64,000 nt of DNA from Cotesia glomerata (Eukaryota; Arthropoda; Insecta; Hymenoptera; Braconidae), in NCBI RefSeq assembly GCF_020080835.1, contig NC_058160.1, positions 4,281,515 through 4,345,514 of the forward strand. Reading direction: 5' to 3'. This document shows positions 20,828-32,100 of this stretch, in pieces. A program made the translations under genes and the position numbers. The first letter of the stretch is position 1, and each line of letters opens with the position of its first letter. Under the pieces are notes generated by a model that had not been told where the DNA came from, made no database searches, and saw only the letters and a list, made by a program, of their open reading frames with translations.

Positions 20828-23416
20828 CCCGTGTAAAAAAAAAGTTCCGGAAACATTCCTCAGAAAAGTTCCGATTATGAGACGATCCGGAACTTTTCCG
20901 GAACTTCTCCGGAACTCTTTAGAAACAGTATAAAAAAAAAATTTTCACTTATAAACTTTGGAGTAACTAAAAATTTTAAATTTTAAAAATTTTTGAGGAA
21001 CTTCTCCGGAACTTTTGCGGAACTTTTGCGGAACTTTTTCGGAACTTTTTCGGAACTCTTTGGAAACGACATTAAAAAAGTTTACTTTCAAATTTTTAAG
21101 TAACAAAAATTTGAAATTCTTAGAATTTTTGAGGAACTTCTCCGGAACTTTTCCGGAACTTTTACGAAACTTTTTCGGAACTTTTTGGAAACAACGTTAA
21201 AAAAGTTTACTTACAAACTTTTAAGTAACCAAAAATTTGAAATTCTTAAAATTTTTTAGGAACTTCTCCGGAACTTTTCCGGAACTTTGGCGAAACTTTT
21301 CCGCAACTCTGTAGAAACAGTATTGAAAAATTTACGTACAAACTATTGAGTAACCAAAAATTTGAAATTCTTAAAATTTTTTAGGAACTTCTTCGGAACT
21401 TTTGCGGAACTTTATCGGAACTCTTAAGAAACAAAATTTAAAAAGTTTACTTACAATTTTTTGAGTAACCAAAAATTTAAAATTCTTAAAATTTTTGAGG
21501 AACTTTTCCGGAACTTTTGCGGAACTTTTTCGGAACTCTGTAGAAACAACATTAAAAAAGTTTACTTACAAATTTTTGAGTAACCAAAAATTTTAAATTT
21601 TTAAAATTTTTAAGGAACTTCTTCGGAACTTTTGCGGAACTCTTTAAAAACAATAATAAAAAAATTTACTTACAAATTTTGAAGTAACAAAAATTTGAAA
21701 TTCTTAACATTTTTGAGGAACTTCTCAAAAAGTTTGTAAGTAACCTTTTTTAATGTTCTTTCCATAGAGTTCCGAAAAAGTTCCGCAAAATTTCCGGAAA
21801 AGTTCCGGACAAGTTCCTTAAAAATTTCAAGAATTAAAAATTTTTGGTTACTTAAAAGTTTGTCAGTAAACTTTTTTAATAGTGTTTCCAAAGGGTTCCA
21901 AAAAAGTTCCGCAAAAGTTCCGGAAAAGTTCCGGAGAAGTTCCTCAAAAATTTTAAGAATTTAAAATTTTTGGTTACTCACAAATTTGTAAGTAAACTTT
22001 TTTAATACTGTTTCTAAAGAGTTCCGCAAAATTTCCGCAAAAGTTCCGGAGAAGTTCCTTAAAAATTTTAAGTATTTCAAATTTTTGGTTACTTAAAAGT
22101 GTGTAGATAAATTTTTCAATACTGCGTTTCTAAAGAGTTGCGGAAAAGTCCGGAAAAGTTCCGGAGAAAATCCTAAAAAATTTTAAGAATGTCAAAATTT
22201 TCGTTACTTAAAAGTTTGTAAGTAAATCTTCTTAATACTGTTTTTAAAGAGTTCCGCAAAAGTTCCGGAAAAGTTCCGAAGAAGTTCCTTAAAAATTTTA
22301 AAAGATACAAATTTTTGGTTACTTAAAAGTTTGTAAACTTTTTTAACGTTGTTTTCAAAGAGTTCCGAAAAAGTTCCGCAAAAGTTCCGAAGAAGTTTCT
22401 AATAAATTTTAAGAATTAAAAATTTTTGGTTACTTAAAAGTTTGTCAGTAAACTTGTTTAATGTTGTTTCGAAAGAGTTCCGAAAAAGTTCCGCAAAAGT
22501 TGCGGAAAAGTTCCTAAAAAATTTTAAGAATTAAAAATTTTTGGTTACTCACAAATTTGTAAGTAAACTTTTTTAATACTGTTTCTAAAGAGTTCCGCCA
22601 AATTTCCGCAAAAGTTCCGAAGAAGTTCCTCAAAAATTTTAAGAATTTAAAATTTTTGGTTACTTAAAAATTTGTAAGTAAACTTTTTTAATGTTGTTTC
22701 TACAGAGTTCCGAAAAAGTTCCGAAAAAGTTCCGCAAAAGTTACGAAGAAGTTTCTAATAAATTTTAAGAATTTCAAATTTTTGTTACTTAAAAATTTGT
22801 AAGTAAACTTTTTTAATACCGTTTCTAAAGAGTTCCGCAAAAGTTCCGCAAAAGTTCCGGAAAAGTTCCGGAGAAGTTCCTCAAAAATTTTAAGAATTTC
22901 AAATTTTTGGTTACTTAAAAATTTGTAAGTAAACTTTTTTAATGTTGTTTCTACAGAGTTCCGAAAAAGTTCCGTAAAAGTTCCACAAAAGTTCCGGAAA
23001 AGTTCCTCAAAAATTTTAAGAATTTTAAATTTTTGGTTACTCAAAAATTTGTAAGTAAACTTTTTTAATGTTGTTTCTAAAGAGTTCCGAAAAAGTTCCG
23101 GAGAAGTTCTTCAAAAATTTTAAGAATATCAAATTTTTAGTTACTCAAAAATTTGTAAGTAAACTTTTTAATGTTGTTTCCAAAGAGTTCCGAAAAAGTT
23201 CCAGAAAAGTTCCGCAAAAGTTCCGGAGAAGTTCCTCAAAAATTTTAAGAATTTCAAATTTTTAGTTACTCAAAAGTTTATAAGTGAAAATTTTTTCTAA
23301 ATACTGTTTCTAAAGAGTCCCGGAGAAGTTCCGGAAAAGTTCCGCAAAAGTTCTGGATTGTCTCATAATCGGAACTTTTCTGAGGAATGTTTCCGGAACT
23401 TTTTTTTTTACACGGG
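20828..23416. mobile_element. 2.6-kb TIR element made of inverted GGAACTT minisatellites
   Basis: Left end CCCGTGTAAAAAAAAAGTTC and its inverse (ending CACGGG at 23416), flanked by TT on both sides. The outer arms match for about 65 bp, including the word TCCGATTATGAGAC. Inside, the left half (to about 21720) is a tandem array with a unit of roughly 100-130 bp, each a cluster of CCGGAACTTTT words plus AAGTTTACTTACAAATTTT; the right half is the same array in reverse. Open frames in it translate the repeat and are not genes. The right end lies 18 bases from the stop of the E66-like gene at 23435. The CCCGTGTAAA ends are shared with 25585-26956 and 43143-45956. Confidence 0.8.
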
Positions 23417-23434
23417 TTATATCGAATCTTGTAT

Positions 23435-24280
23435 TTAGGATTTTCCACTTCTGAAAATTTCATACATATTGTAATAGTATGGATAGAAATTGAAATTGCT
23501 TTTCTTTTCGGCATCATTGGAGAGAACAGCGAATTGCTCTTTGAGTACTTTGATCGCCTCCCGATTCTCAACGTCATAATTGTACAGATCTTTGTCACTG
23601 ATAGCGTTTGTCAATAATCGCGCTGTAATTGTATAAATACTCTCACAATCCTTCAAATATCCACTAATATTCGATTCTGGAACTCCTTGCAAGTACAGTT
23701 TATTGAATTCTGGTACCATATGTAGTATTTGATTATGACAAATGATCTTAGTGTCGCTGTACGAATCGTCAGCTAAATATTCGAAAGTGTTCAATAATTT
23801 CGTTAAAGAGCAGAATAGGTCGTAATTTCCGGACTTTGCAATGATGGAATAATTTTTAGGTTTGAAAATTTTCGAGTCTATTTTTTTTATTACGTCATTT
23901 GCGAATTTAAGATATTCTTTAGATTCTTTATCATCAGGTTTTTCGTTGTAATATTTGAGAAGAAGTGTCGCAAAGTCGCATAATTTACTTAAAGTCGATT
24001 CATTATCTTTCCAATCTGTGTTTTTATCGAAGTCATTGTTATAATTCGTAAATTGAGCTTTATCAGAGTCTTGTATTGTGGTTAGTGATAATTGACCAAT
24101 TATTGTTTTAGCTTTTGCGATTTTTTTAACTTCAAACTCTTCGGCCTTATTACTTAAGCTTACAATCACCCATACAATCACTACTATGAGAATAACTACC
24201 AGAAAAATAGCAGTGATAACCCTTCTTTTTGTAAAGATACTTCCCCTTTTAGCGTTTTCTTTTACTTCATTATCTGCCAT
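23435..24280 (-). CDS. Membrane-anchored ODV-E66-like N-terminal-domain protein, copy 3
   Basis: Single-exon frame of 281 aa with a longer basic N-terminus than copies 1 and 2 (KRGSIFTKRR at 11-20) before the anchor at 22-42, which predicts an N-terminus inside and the bulk outside. Landmarks: W90, KLCDFA at 99-104, NTFEYLADD at 164-172, ICH at 180-182 and ARLLTN at 220-225. The basic stretch plus anchor resembles the sorting signal of E66-type envelope proteins, but that comparison is from general knowledge. A 2.6-kb TIR element ends only 18 bases beyond the stop codon and probably supplies or disrupts the 3' UTR. No premature stop, so the copy looks functional. Confidence 0.72.
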   Translation of the reverse strand: MADNEVKENAKRGSIFTKRRVITAIFLVVILIVVIVWVIVSLSNKAEEFEVKKIAKAKTIIGQLSLTTIQDSDKAQFTNYNNDFDKNTDWKDNESTLSKLCDFATLLLKYYNEKPDDKESKEYLKFANDVIKKIDSKIFKPKNYSIIAKSGNYDLFCSLTKLLNTFEYLADDSYSDTKIICHNQILHMVPEFNKLYLQGVPESNISGYLKDCESIYTITARLLTNAISDKDLYNYDVENREAIKVLKEQFAVLSNDAEKKSNFNFYPYYYNMYEIFRSGKS

Positions 24281-25540
24281 AATATTTATCGAATTTTTTT
24301 ACTATTTAAAATTATCTTCTAATTTTATTTATTTATTCTATTCCTTCTAATATATGATTAAAGAAATTGAAAAAGTTTCATCCAAATTTTTTAAATACTG
24401 ATCTTATTGATTTTAGCGTTTATTAAGTAAAATTTTTCTCACATCTAAATAAAAGTAAAAAAATTTTTTTTAAAAACATTTATAGAAGTATAATTAAAGA
24501 TTTTTTTTCATTTAATTCATTAGACCACACTATAAAACAAACATAAATTATCATGGCAAGAACAGTATGTGGGCATAACTCATTTATCGCAAATTCTAAT
24601 GAGTCAGTTAATTTTTATCAGTCACACACGCTTTTAGTTGTCGATGTAGTATTTGAGATTGTAATTAGTGAAAACATTAAATGTTTCTTTTATTACATTA
24701 CATATTATTCAATTCAAGCATAAATGTTCGCTTCAAGTCTTTTTATCTTAACAAAATTTTTTTATAACTTTCAATGATAAAACTAGATTATCATTATTAT
24801 CTTTTTGCTAAATTGTAAACTTAAAAAAATTCTAGAAGTTATTTGAAAGTTTGAATTTAATTAATCCAAGAGATTTCGAGAAATTCTGCAAAACATTTGC
24901 TTCATCCATGGATTTCAAATATAATGACGTGATTTTGTTTGAAATCATTTTCTGCGAATTGACAGAAGAAAAATTTTTTTTTATTTTCAAAAAATTAAAG
25001 AAAATTTTTTTTTTTTTTAAATGATTCTCAGATAATTTTTAACGTCGTCGTACACCATAAGGAATTTTCTTTTTGAATTATTTTTTTGTTTTTAGGAAAT
25101 TTGAAAGACCCATTTTTGATTGGGAAATTTTCATAGCGTTTGACATTGTTCAATTAGTGTTACACTTAGCCAGTAAAATTTTCTTGAAACAAGTTTTTCA
25201 AATTAGTTCATTTTTACTCCTGAAGAATTGACATCATTTTATTTTTTCAATATAAAATTTATTAGTAATATAATTTTTACATATTTGGGTGACTAAATTT
25301 AACAATTTTTCTCTGTAAATGTAACATTATTTAATTATGTAATTTGTACATATTTATACCTGTAAATTTAATAGTTTTTATTTATGAATATGATATTATT
25401 TAAGTGTATAATTTTTATATCACCACTTGTGTAATTTTCACAGGTAATTTTTTTTTCGTGTATCTTTGATTTTGAGTAACAGTAGGTATTCTCATCACAT
25501 ATAGCCATATAAAAAATTTCTGATATTTCTATACATGATA
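24281..25540. other. Intergenic, nothing recognised
   Basis: Contains the 5' flank of the minus-strand gene ending at 24280 and then AT-rich unique-looking DNA. No open frame, RNA or repeat partner was identified. Confidence 0.35.
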
Positions 25541-25998
25541 CACGAAAAAAAGAAAAAGGGAAAAATTACATTATATAATGTAACCCCGTAAAAAAATATT
25601 CTGATCAGGCTTGATATGAGCTGATAAGGCCATATAAAATTTTTTGATATGTTCATATCTGGCCTGATATGATCTGATACGTCCATATTTAATTTTTTAT
25701 ATGTCCTGATATGGCCTGATATGAAAATTGGCCATATCAGGCCTGATCAAGCCTTATCAATTTGATATGTATATATCAGACTTGATATAGATTGATACGC
25801 TCATATCTAATTTTACATTATTTTTTAATAGGTCCTGATATGCCCTGATATAACCTTATAAAGTTATGTATACTTTGATAAATTTGAAAAAAAAATCCCT
25901 GATCAGGGTTGATATAACTTGATATGGATTCATATAGTCCGATATACTCATACCCTTACCAGCACATAAGTAGTCTTATGTACTCATATAAAGGCATA

Positions 25999-26857
25999 CC
26001 CGAGTGAAAAAATCTATATATCATTATATATGATTCATATCTAATTATATAGAAGCATATGTAATTCATTTATAATTATATAGATGTATATATAATTCAT
26101 ATACAGTTATATATGAATCATATAGAATTCTATATAATTTTTTTTACTCCAGTGGGTATTTTGTGATTACCATAAAACATTCTCTTTTTCTATCTAAGAG
26201 TCTGTTACTCCAATGATTAACAATCTTTTAATATATAGTATTTTTCGGATGAAATAATAGGAACTTAAAAAAAAAATTTAATTTCACAAAAATAATTAGT
26301 TTTGTCAAGTTCAAAAATTGTTAGCCAGGCCCTCCAGAAATATATAGTTCCATATACTAAACCAATAATTCCATCAAAATTTAAGCTTTCAATTTTGATT
26401 TTACCTCGATTATTTTTTTAATTTCAAAGAAATTATAAATTCTAAAACAACGAAGTACCTTAACAATATATCGTAGAATCATTTTTGCAATTTCATGTAT
26501 TCATAGATAATTTTATAAATCTACATATAGATACCATTATTATATATAAATATTGACAGTTAATAATTAATAAATTAGATAAAAAATTTTGTTCACTACG
26601 AATCGATCACGTATACGATTTGCATTACTTGTAGTTACAATAAACTCTGTTCTCCAAATAAATCTCTTAGGTAAACGGGTAGTGGATTAGTCTTTCAAGC
26701 GGTAGGTCCACGGTTCGATTCCCACTCACGCCGATTTTTTTATTTCCTATGGAAATAATTATATATAATTATACCTTATTATACATAATTATATAGGGCC
26801 ATTTTTCATTTATAATTATGTAATATAATGATATATAATTTTTTTTACCCGGGCGGG
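25999..26857. mobile_element. Innermost TIR element(s) (CCCGAGTG...CGGGCGGG)
   Basis: CCCGAGTGAAAAAATCTATA at 25999 is answered by TATATAATTTTTTTTACCCG ending GGGCGGG at 26857, and also by TATATAATTTTTTTTACTCC ending AGTGGG at 26156; TA follows each right end and precedes the left end. So either a 158-bp element lies next to a second one, or the longer unit contains the shorter. The region from 26157 to 26760 has unique-looking DNA ending in a tRNA-like sequence. Confidence 0.6.
26672..26735 (+). other. tRNA-like sequence inside the nested elements
   Basis: AAACGGGTAGTGGATTAGTC resembles a D-arm/box A, and GGTTCGATTCC at about 26712 is a consensus box B, ending CACTCACGCCGA followed by a T7 run at 26736. 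The spacing fits a tRNA, but the arms pair poorly. Box A, box B and the T-run are the parts a Pol III transcript would need. Confidence 0.45.
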
Positions 26858-27349
26858 TACATAGTCTGATATACTTATATCAAGGCATACATAGTCTGAT
26901 ATGGCCAATTTCCATATCAGGCCTGATATAGTCTGATCAGAAAATTTTTTCACGGGACGTAGCGCTTCATATAAAAAACTGGAAAAACTGCGATTTCAGA
27001 TTGTAATCTTTACAGATTTTGTAAGAATTATATTGTAAAATATAAATATTACATTTAAAGCTGTGAAAATTAACATTTAAAGTTTTAATTTTAAAAATGT
27101 TATTTCGAACTGCAATTTTTTTAGTTTAAAATTTTAAGCGACACATTACTATTTATAATGTAATTCTTCTCTTTTTTATTTCTTTTTTTCGTATATAAGC
27201 ATACATATATAATTTTCCAATATAACCGTATACGTCCTGATATGAACAAATATCAAAACTAATGTTTAACTTTAATACTTTTAAATGCTACCTTTTTACT
27301 AAATTAATTTTTATAAAATTAATTAATTAATTTATAAAAAATTTGTATG

Positions 27350-27638
27350 ATATTAAAGTTAGCAGTCACTTATTAATCTTTTAATTTTATTTATCAAAAA
27401 AATTATTTTTAAAAAATTGCATTTTTTATTTTTTAAAATTTCTACATGTCAATTTTAAAAAAAAATTTTTTTTGCCATAATTTATTTGCTATAAAATTTT
27501 AAAAATTATTAAATATATGCTAAATTAATTTTCATAAAATTTGTATATTATTAAAATTTGAATTTGCCGCGTAAAATAATAAAATTGTCAAATGACTGAA
27601 AAAACGTCATTACCATCTGTCGACATAAGAATACACAA
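27350..27638. repeat. Partial TTAGCNGNC-type repeat and AT-rich spacer
   Basis: AAAGTTAGCAGTCACTTATT at 27356 and CTACATGTCAATTTT at about 27442 look like a decayed copy of the TTAGCCGACAT MITE family. The rest up to 27638 is plain AT-rich DNA. Confidence 0.35.
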
Positions 27639-28994
27639 CCCTGATAGACACCTCACCTATAACTTACTGTCAATCTACGTCTGCAATTTAAAGCAAACTT
27701 GACGGAAAGAGTTGGCAAAGCGAGCGATTACCTATTAGTTACCTATAACTTATCCCTGATAGCCACAGTTTCAGACCAACCAAGTTGGTGTCAGATAGTT
27801 GCCACCAATTTAGCGACAACTTGCGGTCAACTTCCGAATTTGTAACTGTTGGTGTCAAGTTGGCTACAAGTTTCTGAGAAAAACAAGACCAATCTACTGC
27901 CGCAATATGTCGCCAAATTTCTTGAGAAACTTGTCGTCAACTTGGTGCGAAAGAGTTTCGAAAGCAATTTTTGCCGACAACTTGGTGTCAACTTGGTGAA
28001 CAACCGAGTTCATTTTCAAGACTTGCCGTCAACTTGGTGACAAGTTGCGGCAGTAAATCGACGGAAAGTTGCGACCAACTTGGCTATCAGGGTATATACA
28101 CACTCGGTAGTCTGGCTTGAGAACGGAACTTGGCGCCAGACTCTACCCTGATAGCCAAGTTGGCCGCAACTTTCTGTCAATCTACTGCCGCAACTTGTCA
28201 CCAACTTGGCGGCAACTCTTGGAAAGTAACTCGGTTGGTGTCAACTTGTTCACCAAGTTGTCGGCAAAAGTTGCTCTGAAACTTTTTCACACCAAGTTGA
28301 CGATAAGTTTCTCAAGAAATTTGGCGACATATTGCGGCAGTAGATTGGTCTCTTTTTTCTCAGAAACTTGTAGCCAACTTGGCGCCAACAGTTACAAATT
28401 CGGAAGTTGACCGCAAGTTGTCGCTAAGTTGGTGGCAACTATCTGACACCAACTTGGTTGGTCTGAAACTGTGGCTATCAGGGTATCGAGTCTGTTGATT
28501 TAACTACAAGTTTGATTGTTAACTTGTATTCAAGTTGCGGCCGTAGATTTCCGTCAATTTGCTTACAACTGTTCCCTGATAGCCACAGTTTCAGACCAAC
28601 CAAGTTGGTGTCAGATAGTTGCCACCAACTTAGCGACAACTTGCGGTCAACTTCCAAATTTGTAACTGTTGGCGTCAAGTTGGCTACAAGTTTCTGGGAA
28701 AAATAAGACCAATCTACTGCCGCAATATGTCGCCAAATTTCTTGAGAAACTTGTCGTCAACTTGGTGCGAAAGAGTTTCGAAAGCAATTTTTGCCGACAA
28801 CTTGGTGAACAACCGAGTTCATTTCCAAGACTTGCCGTCAACTTGGTGACAAGTTGCGGCAGTAAATCGACGGAAAGTTGCGACCGACTTGGCTATCAGG
28901 GATTGTTGAGTGAAGAATTACCGCCAACTTGATGTATAAATTAACCGTAACTGCTGGAAGTCAACACTTACTGAGAAAGCGCTGGCTATCAGGG
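27639..28994. mobile_element. CCCTGATAG element cluster upstream of PP1-beta
   Basis: The outer ends CCCTGATAGACACC at 27639 and GCTGGCTATCAGGG at 28994 are flanked by AA. Within lie three units with the same ends (CCCTGATAGCCA...TGGCTATCAGGG): 27754-28092, 28146-28483 and 28574-28901. Units 1 and 3 are direct copies differing by a few bases and one short deletion; unit 2 is inverted. Interiors repeat AACTTGG/CCAAGTT words so each unit is internally palindromic. Unit 2 is flanked by TA. The right edge is 178 bases before the PP1-beta ATG, so the cluster sits in the promoter-proximal region. Open frames inside just translate the repeat. Confidence 0.8.
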
Positions 28995-29172
28995 AATTCA
29001 AAATGTTCTACACACTATAGATGTTTTATATCTATCGCGTACACATCCTATACATCGAAAAAATAATAATTAGTGTAAAAGTCGTGGGTCGTCGCGCGCA
29101 TCTTAGCTCTCATGGTCTACAAACATTGACCCAGTGGATCGTCAGTACACGGTTAGTGTGAAGTGTGAAAAA
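28995..29172 (+). promoter_or_regulatory. PP1-beta proximal promoter and 5' UTR
   Basis: A GC-richer stretch (GTCGTGGGTCGTCGCGCGCA at 29080-29099) precedes the start codon at 29173. TCAGTA at 29142 fits an arthropod initiator, which would give a 5' UTR of about 30 bases; this is weak. The ATG context (AAAAATGGCG) is good for insect initiation. Confidence 0.35.
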
Positions 29173-32100
29173 ATGGCGGATGTCGACTTGAATATCGACA
29201 ATTTAATTCAGAGATTACTTGACGGTAAGTTTTATTTAAAATAAAAATTATTTATCGTAACAGCCATGTCAATTTCACCAACTCAATCAACAATATCGCC
29301 TAAAAAGTCATTTAATCCTCGAGTAATTAACCACTAAATAACAACACATCGAAGCTGCGATCGCGGATAATATAATCTATTTTTTTTTCTCAGTATCTTA
29401 TATTTTATTCTTATTATTATTATTATCATTACCATTATTGTTGTTAATATTGTTACTTTTTAATTAATTACTGTCAATCTATCTTTGCCCTTTAATCTAT
29501 TAAATCAGATTATTTTTAACCAATTGATGTTTATTATGTCAATTGGATTGTTAGTAATAATAATAAATAAATATCAAATTGTAATAGTTATTCAATTGTT
29601 CATAAATGGCAATTTATTATTAAAATATATGTGTGTCTATTTATCACTTTTGTCATCTTGGTCATTGACATCTCGACTGTTTTATAAATTTATTATATAT
29701 ATTTATGTGTATTTACGTGCTTATGCGTACATGCAAGAAAGTGGGTGGTAACAAAAGTTTTTTATTGTTTTAATAATTTTACAAGTTTCAGCGGTTTGAT
29801 TATTTTTTTAAAAAACAAGTTGTTAATTTTTTTGACAAAATTTTGAGAAATTTGATAATCTGTTACACTGAAAATTATAAATCTAGACTTGATCATTTTT
29901 GTGTTGAAAAAAGTATTAAAAGTGACGAATTTTGATATTTGTGAAAAAACGATCCTGGAGTATGAAAATTAAATTAGCCGACACTAAAAAATTTTTGATT
30001 ATTTTTTTAAATTATAAATTAAAATTAAAGAACTATTTTTAAAAAATTCCGCGGATAATTTTTAAAATTTTCTACATGTGAAAATTTTTGTTTTAATTTT
30101 TTAAAAATTATTTTTCAATAAAATAAATTATCAAAATTTTCAAATGTCGGCTAATTTAAGTTTCATTCCTGCAGTTGGTAAAATCTGAGAATTTTTTTGA
30201 TAATAAAAACAGCGGACGTTTGATGATTTTTTGAGTTTTTGAAATGATTTAAAAAAATTAGAATATTTTATAAATATTTTATTATAAATTAATACTAATG
30301 TTACACACAGAAAAAAAGATTCACTTGAGCCAAGAAAATATTTTTCTTCCTAATTATTTTCTTGAGCGAAAAAAAAATTTCACTTATTCCAACAAAATTA
30401 AATCTCTTGCTTTAAGAAATACGTACCTTGATCCAAGAAAATTTATTCAAGTCAAAAAAATCTTGTTGTTTTGAGAAAATTCAGTTTCTTGCTCCAAAAA
30501 ATTTAGTTCTTGATAGAAGTAAATTTTCTTGTCTTGAGAAAATTTCTCTCTTGCTCTAAAAAATTAAATATAAAGATAGAAGTAAATTTCCATTAATATT
30601 TTTATTGATTAATATGTCAAATGGGAAGATCAAATAATATTTCATCATTTTTTTTCATTCAATATGTATGATTGCACGTTAAAATAATATAAAATGGGTA
30701 TCAAATATTCAAGAGAAAAATTTTCTCAAGGTGAGAAAATTTTTTTCTCAGCTGAAGTAAGTGGCGCTGCTTCCCTAAAGTATCTAAAAATCTTGATCAA
30801 ATATAAAAATTTATTGTATCAAGTATTTATGATAATTTGAATTAAGAAAAATTTACTTCCACCAAGAATAGAATTTCAAGAAAAATTTTTACTTCCAAGA
30901 ATTTTGCTCTCCAGTCAAGAAATTTTTCTTTCTGTGCAGAAGAAGTAAAACATTTTCAATTTTACATCATTTTAGAAGAAATATTTCAAAAATTTATTAT
31001 AATTTCTTTAGATTTATAAATTTTTTGTTTGTTGCAAATAATACAATAAAATATAGTGTTAAAATTATTTTTTATAAAATAATTAAAAGTATTGATGTAA
31101 AGTGAGCAGTCTGTTTTTCAATTTTAGAAGGAATTGTCAATTTTTACGCAAAAAAAAAGTAACGAATCAAGAAAATAATTTTAAAAACGTCTTGATTTAA
31201 GTTGAAAAATTTTTAAACTAAGAAATTTTTCTTGATTTAAATAAATTTTACTTGATACAAGACAATAAAAATCTTCAAGATTTTTTCTTACTTCAAGAAT
31301 TATTCTCTTGATTTAAATTTCTTATTTTCAGTGTAAGAAACTTGATTAGTTTATGAAAGTAATTAAAAAAAAATTTTTTTAATGATTAATACCTTCAATT
31401 AATTAAAAAAAATTCTCAGATCTGCTAAAATCATCACAAAAAATTTAATAGACTTTTTTTACTTTAAATATCTATTTTTCAAATCTCCTACAACAAAAAA
31501 TTTCTATCTAAAATTACTAACAATTATATATTCGTTTGAGCCACCCTAACGTAAATATATAAATATATTAACATAAATATATATTGTGCTTTTTCATTAA
31601 AAAAATACAAGATCATGAAAATCATTAAGACAGCTAAACCAATTTTTCTTATATTTTTTTTTTTTATCTTAAAAACGAAAAAAACTATATTTTTTCTGTT
31701 TATACCTAATTTTCTTTCCCATGCTTCTTTCTTTATATGGAATAAATAATATTACTGGGTAAAGTATTTAAAACACCAAATGAACAACAAGTTGTTCAAC
31801 CGAAGAAAGGCAGACTTACTGATATATTCTTGTCGGATTTTTCGGGTATGATAATTCAACAAAGTAACAAAAAAACTAAAATTATTTAATTAATTAACAA
31901 ACAAAGTAAACATAAACCCAAACAATATATAATACACAAGTATAAAGTAATTAATTAATTGCTCCCTTGTAGCTTTGTATGCATATACATCAACATATTT
32001 ATCAACACAAAATATATATATGTATATGTGCATTAATGTATGCTCCCTGTATTTGAATTTTAATATTTAATATTGCAGTAAAGTAATTTAAAATTTAAGT

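Larger units (their letters stand above)
25585..26956. mobile_element. TIR element of GATATGGCCTGATATG repeats, nested
   Basis: Ends CCCGTAAAAAAATATTCTGA and the inverse (TCTGATCAGAAAATTTTTTCACGGG), with AC on both sides as the apparent duplication. The interior is built from short degenerate palindromic words (TGATATGGCCTGATATG and CATATCAGGCCTGATA). A further element (25999-26857) interrupts it: AAGGCATA stops at 25998 and the array resumes at 26858 with TACATAGTCTGATAT. Confidence 0.75.
25541..27193. mobile_element. CACGAAA-type TIR element, split by a nested insertion
   Basis: Left arm CACGAAAAAAAGAAAAAGGG...TTATATAATGTAA at 25541-25584 and right arm from 26957 (ACGTAGCGCTTCAT) to the inverse of the left end near 27193 (TTCTTTTTTTCGTA), flanked by TA. 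Removing 25585-26956 restores a continuous sequence collinear with 16545-16800 (CAACGTGGCGCTTC in that copy). This is the outermost shell of a three-level nest. Confidence 0.65.

Noticed and set aside
21015..23265. Several open frames of 61-114 codons rich in FRNF/SGTF repeats
   Set aside because: They are the translation of the GGAACTT tandem array in both directions, with no independent coding signal.
20828..23416. Regularly spaced repeats that might suggest a CRISPR array
   Set aside because: Repeats are imperfect, spacers are not unique, orientation flips midway, and the context is a eukaryotic genome.
27849..28932. Six open frames on both strands with similar peptides
   Set aside because: All lie in the CCCTGATAG element cluster and reflect its AACTTGG words.
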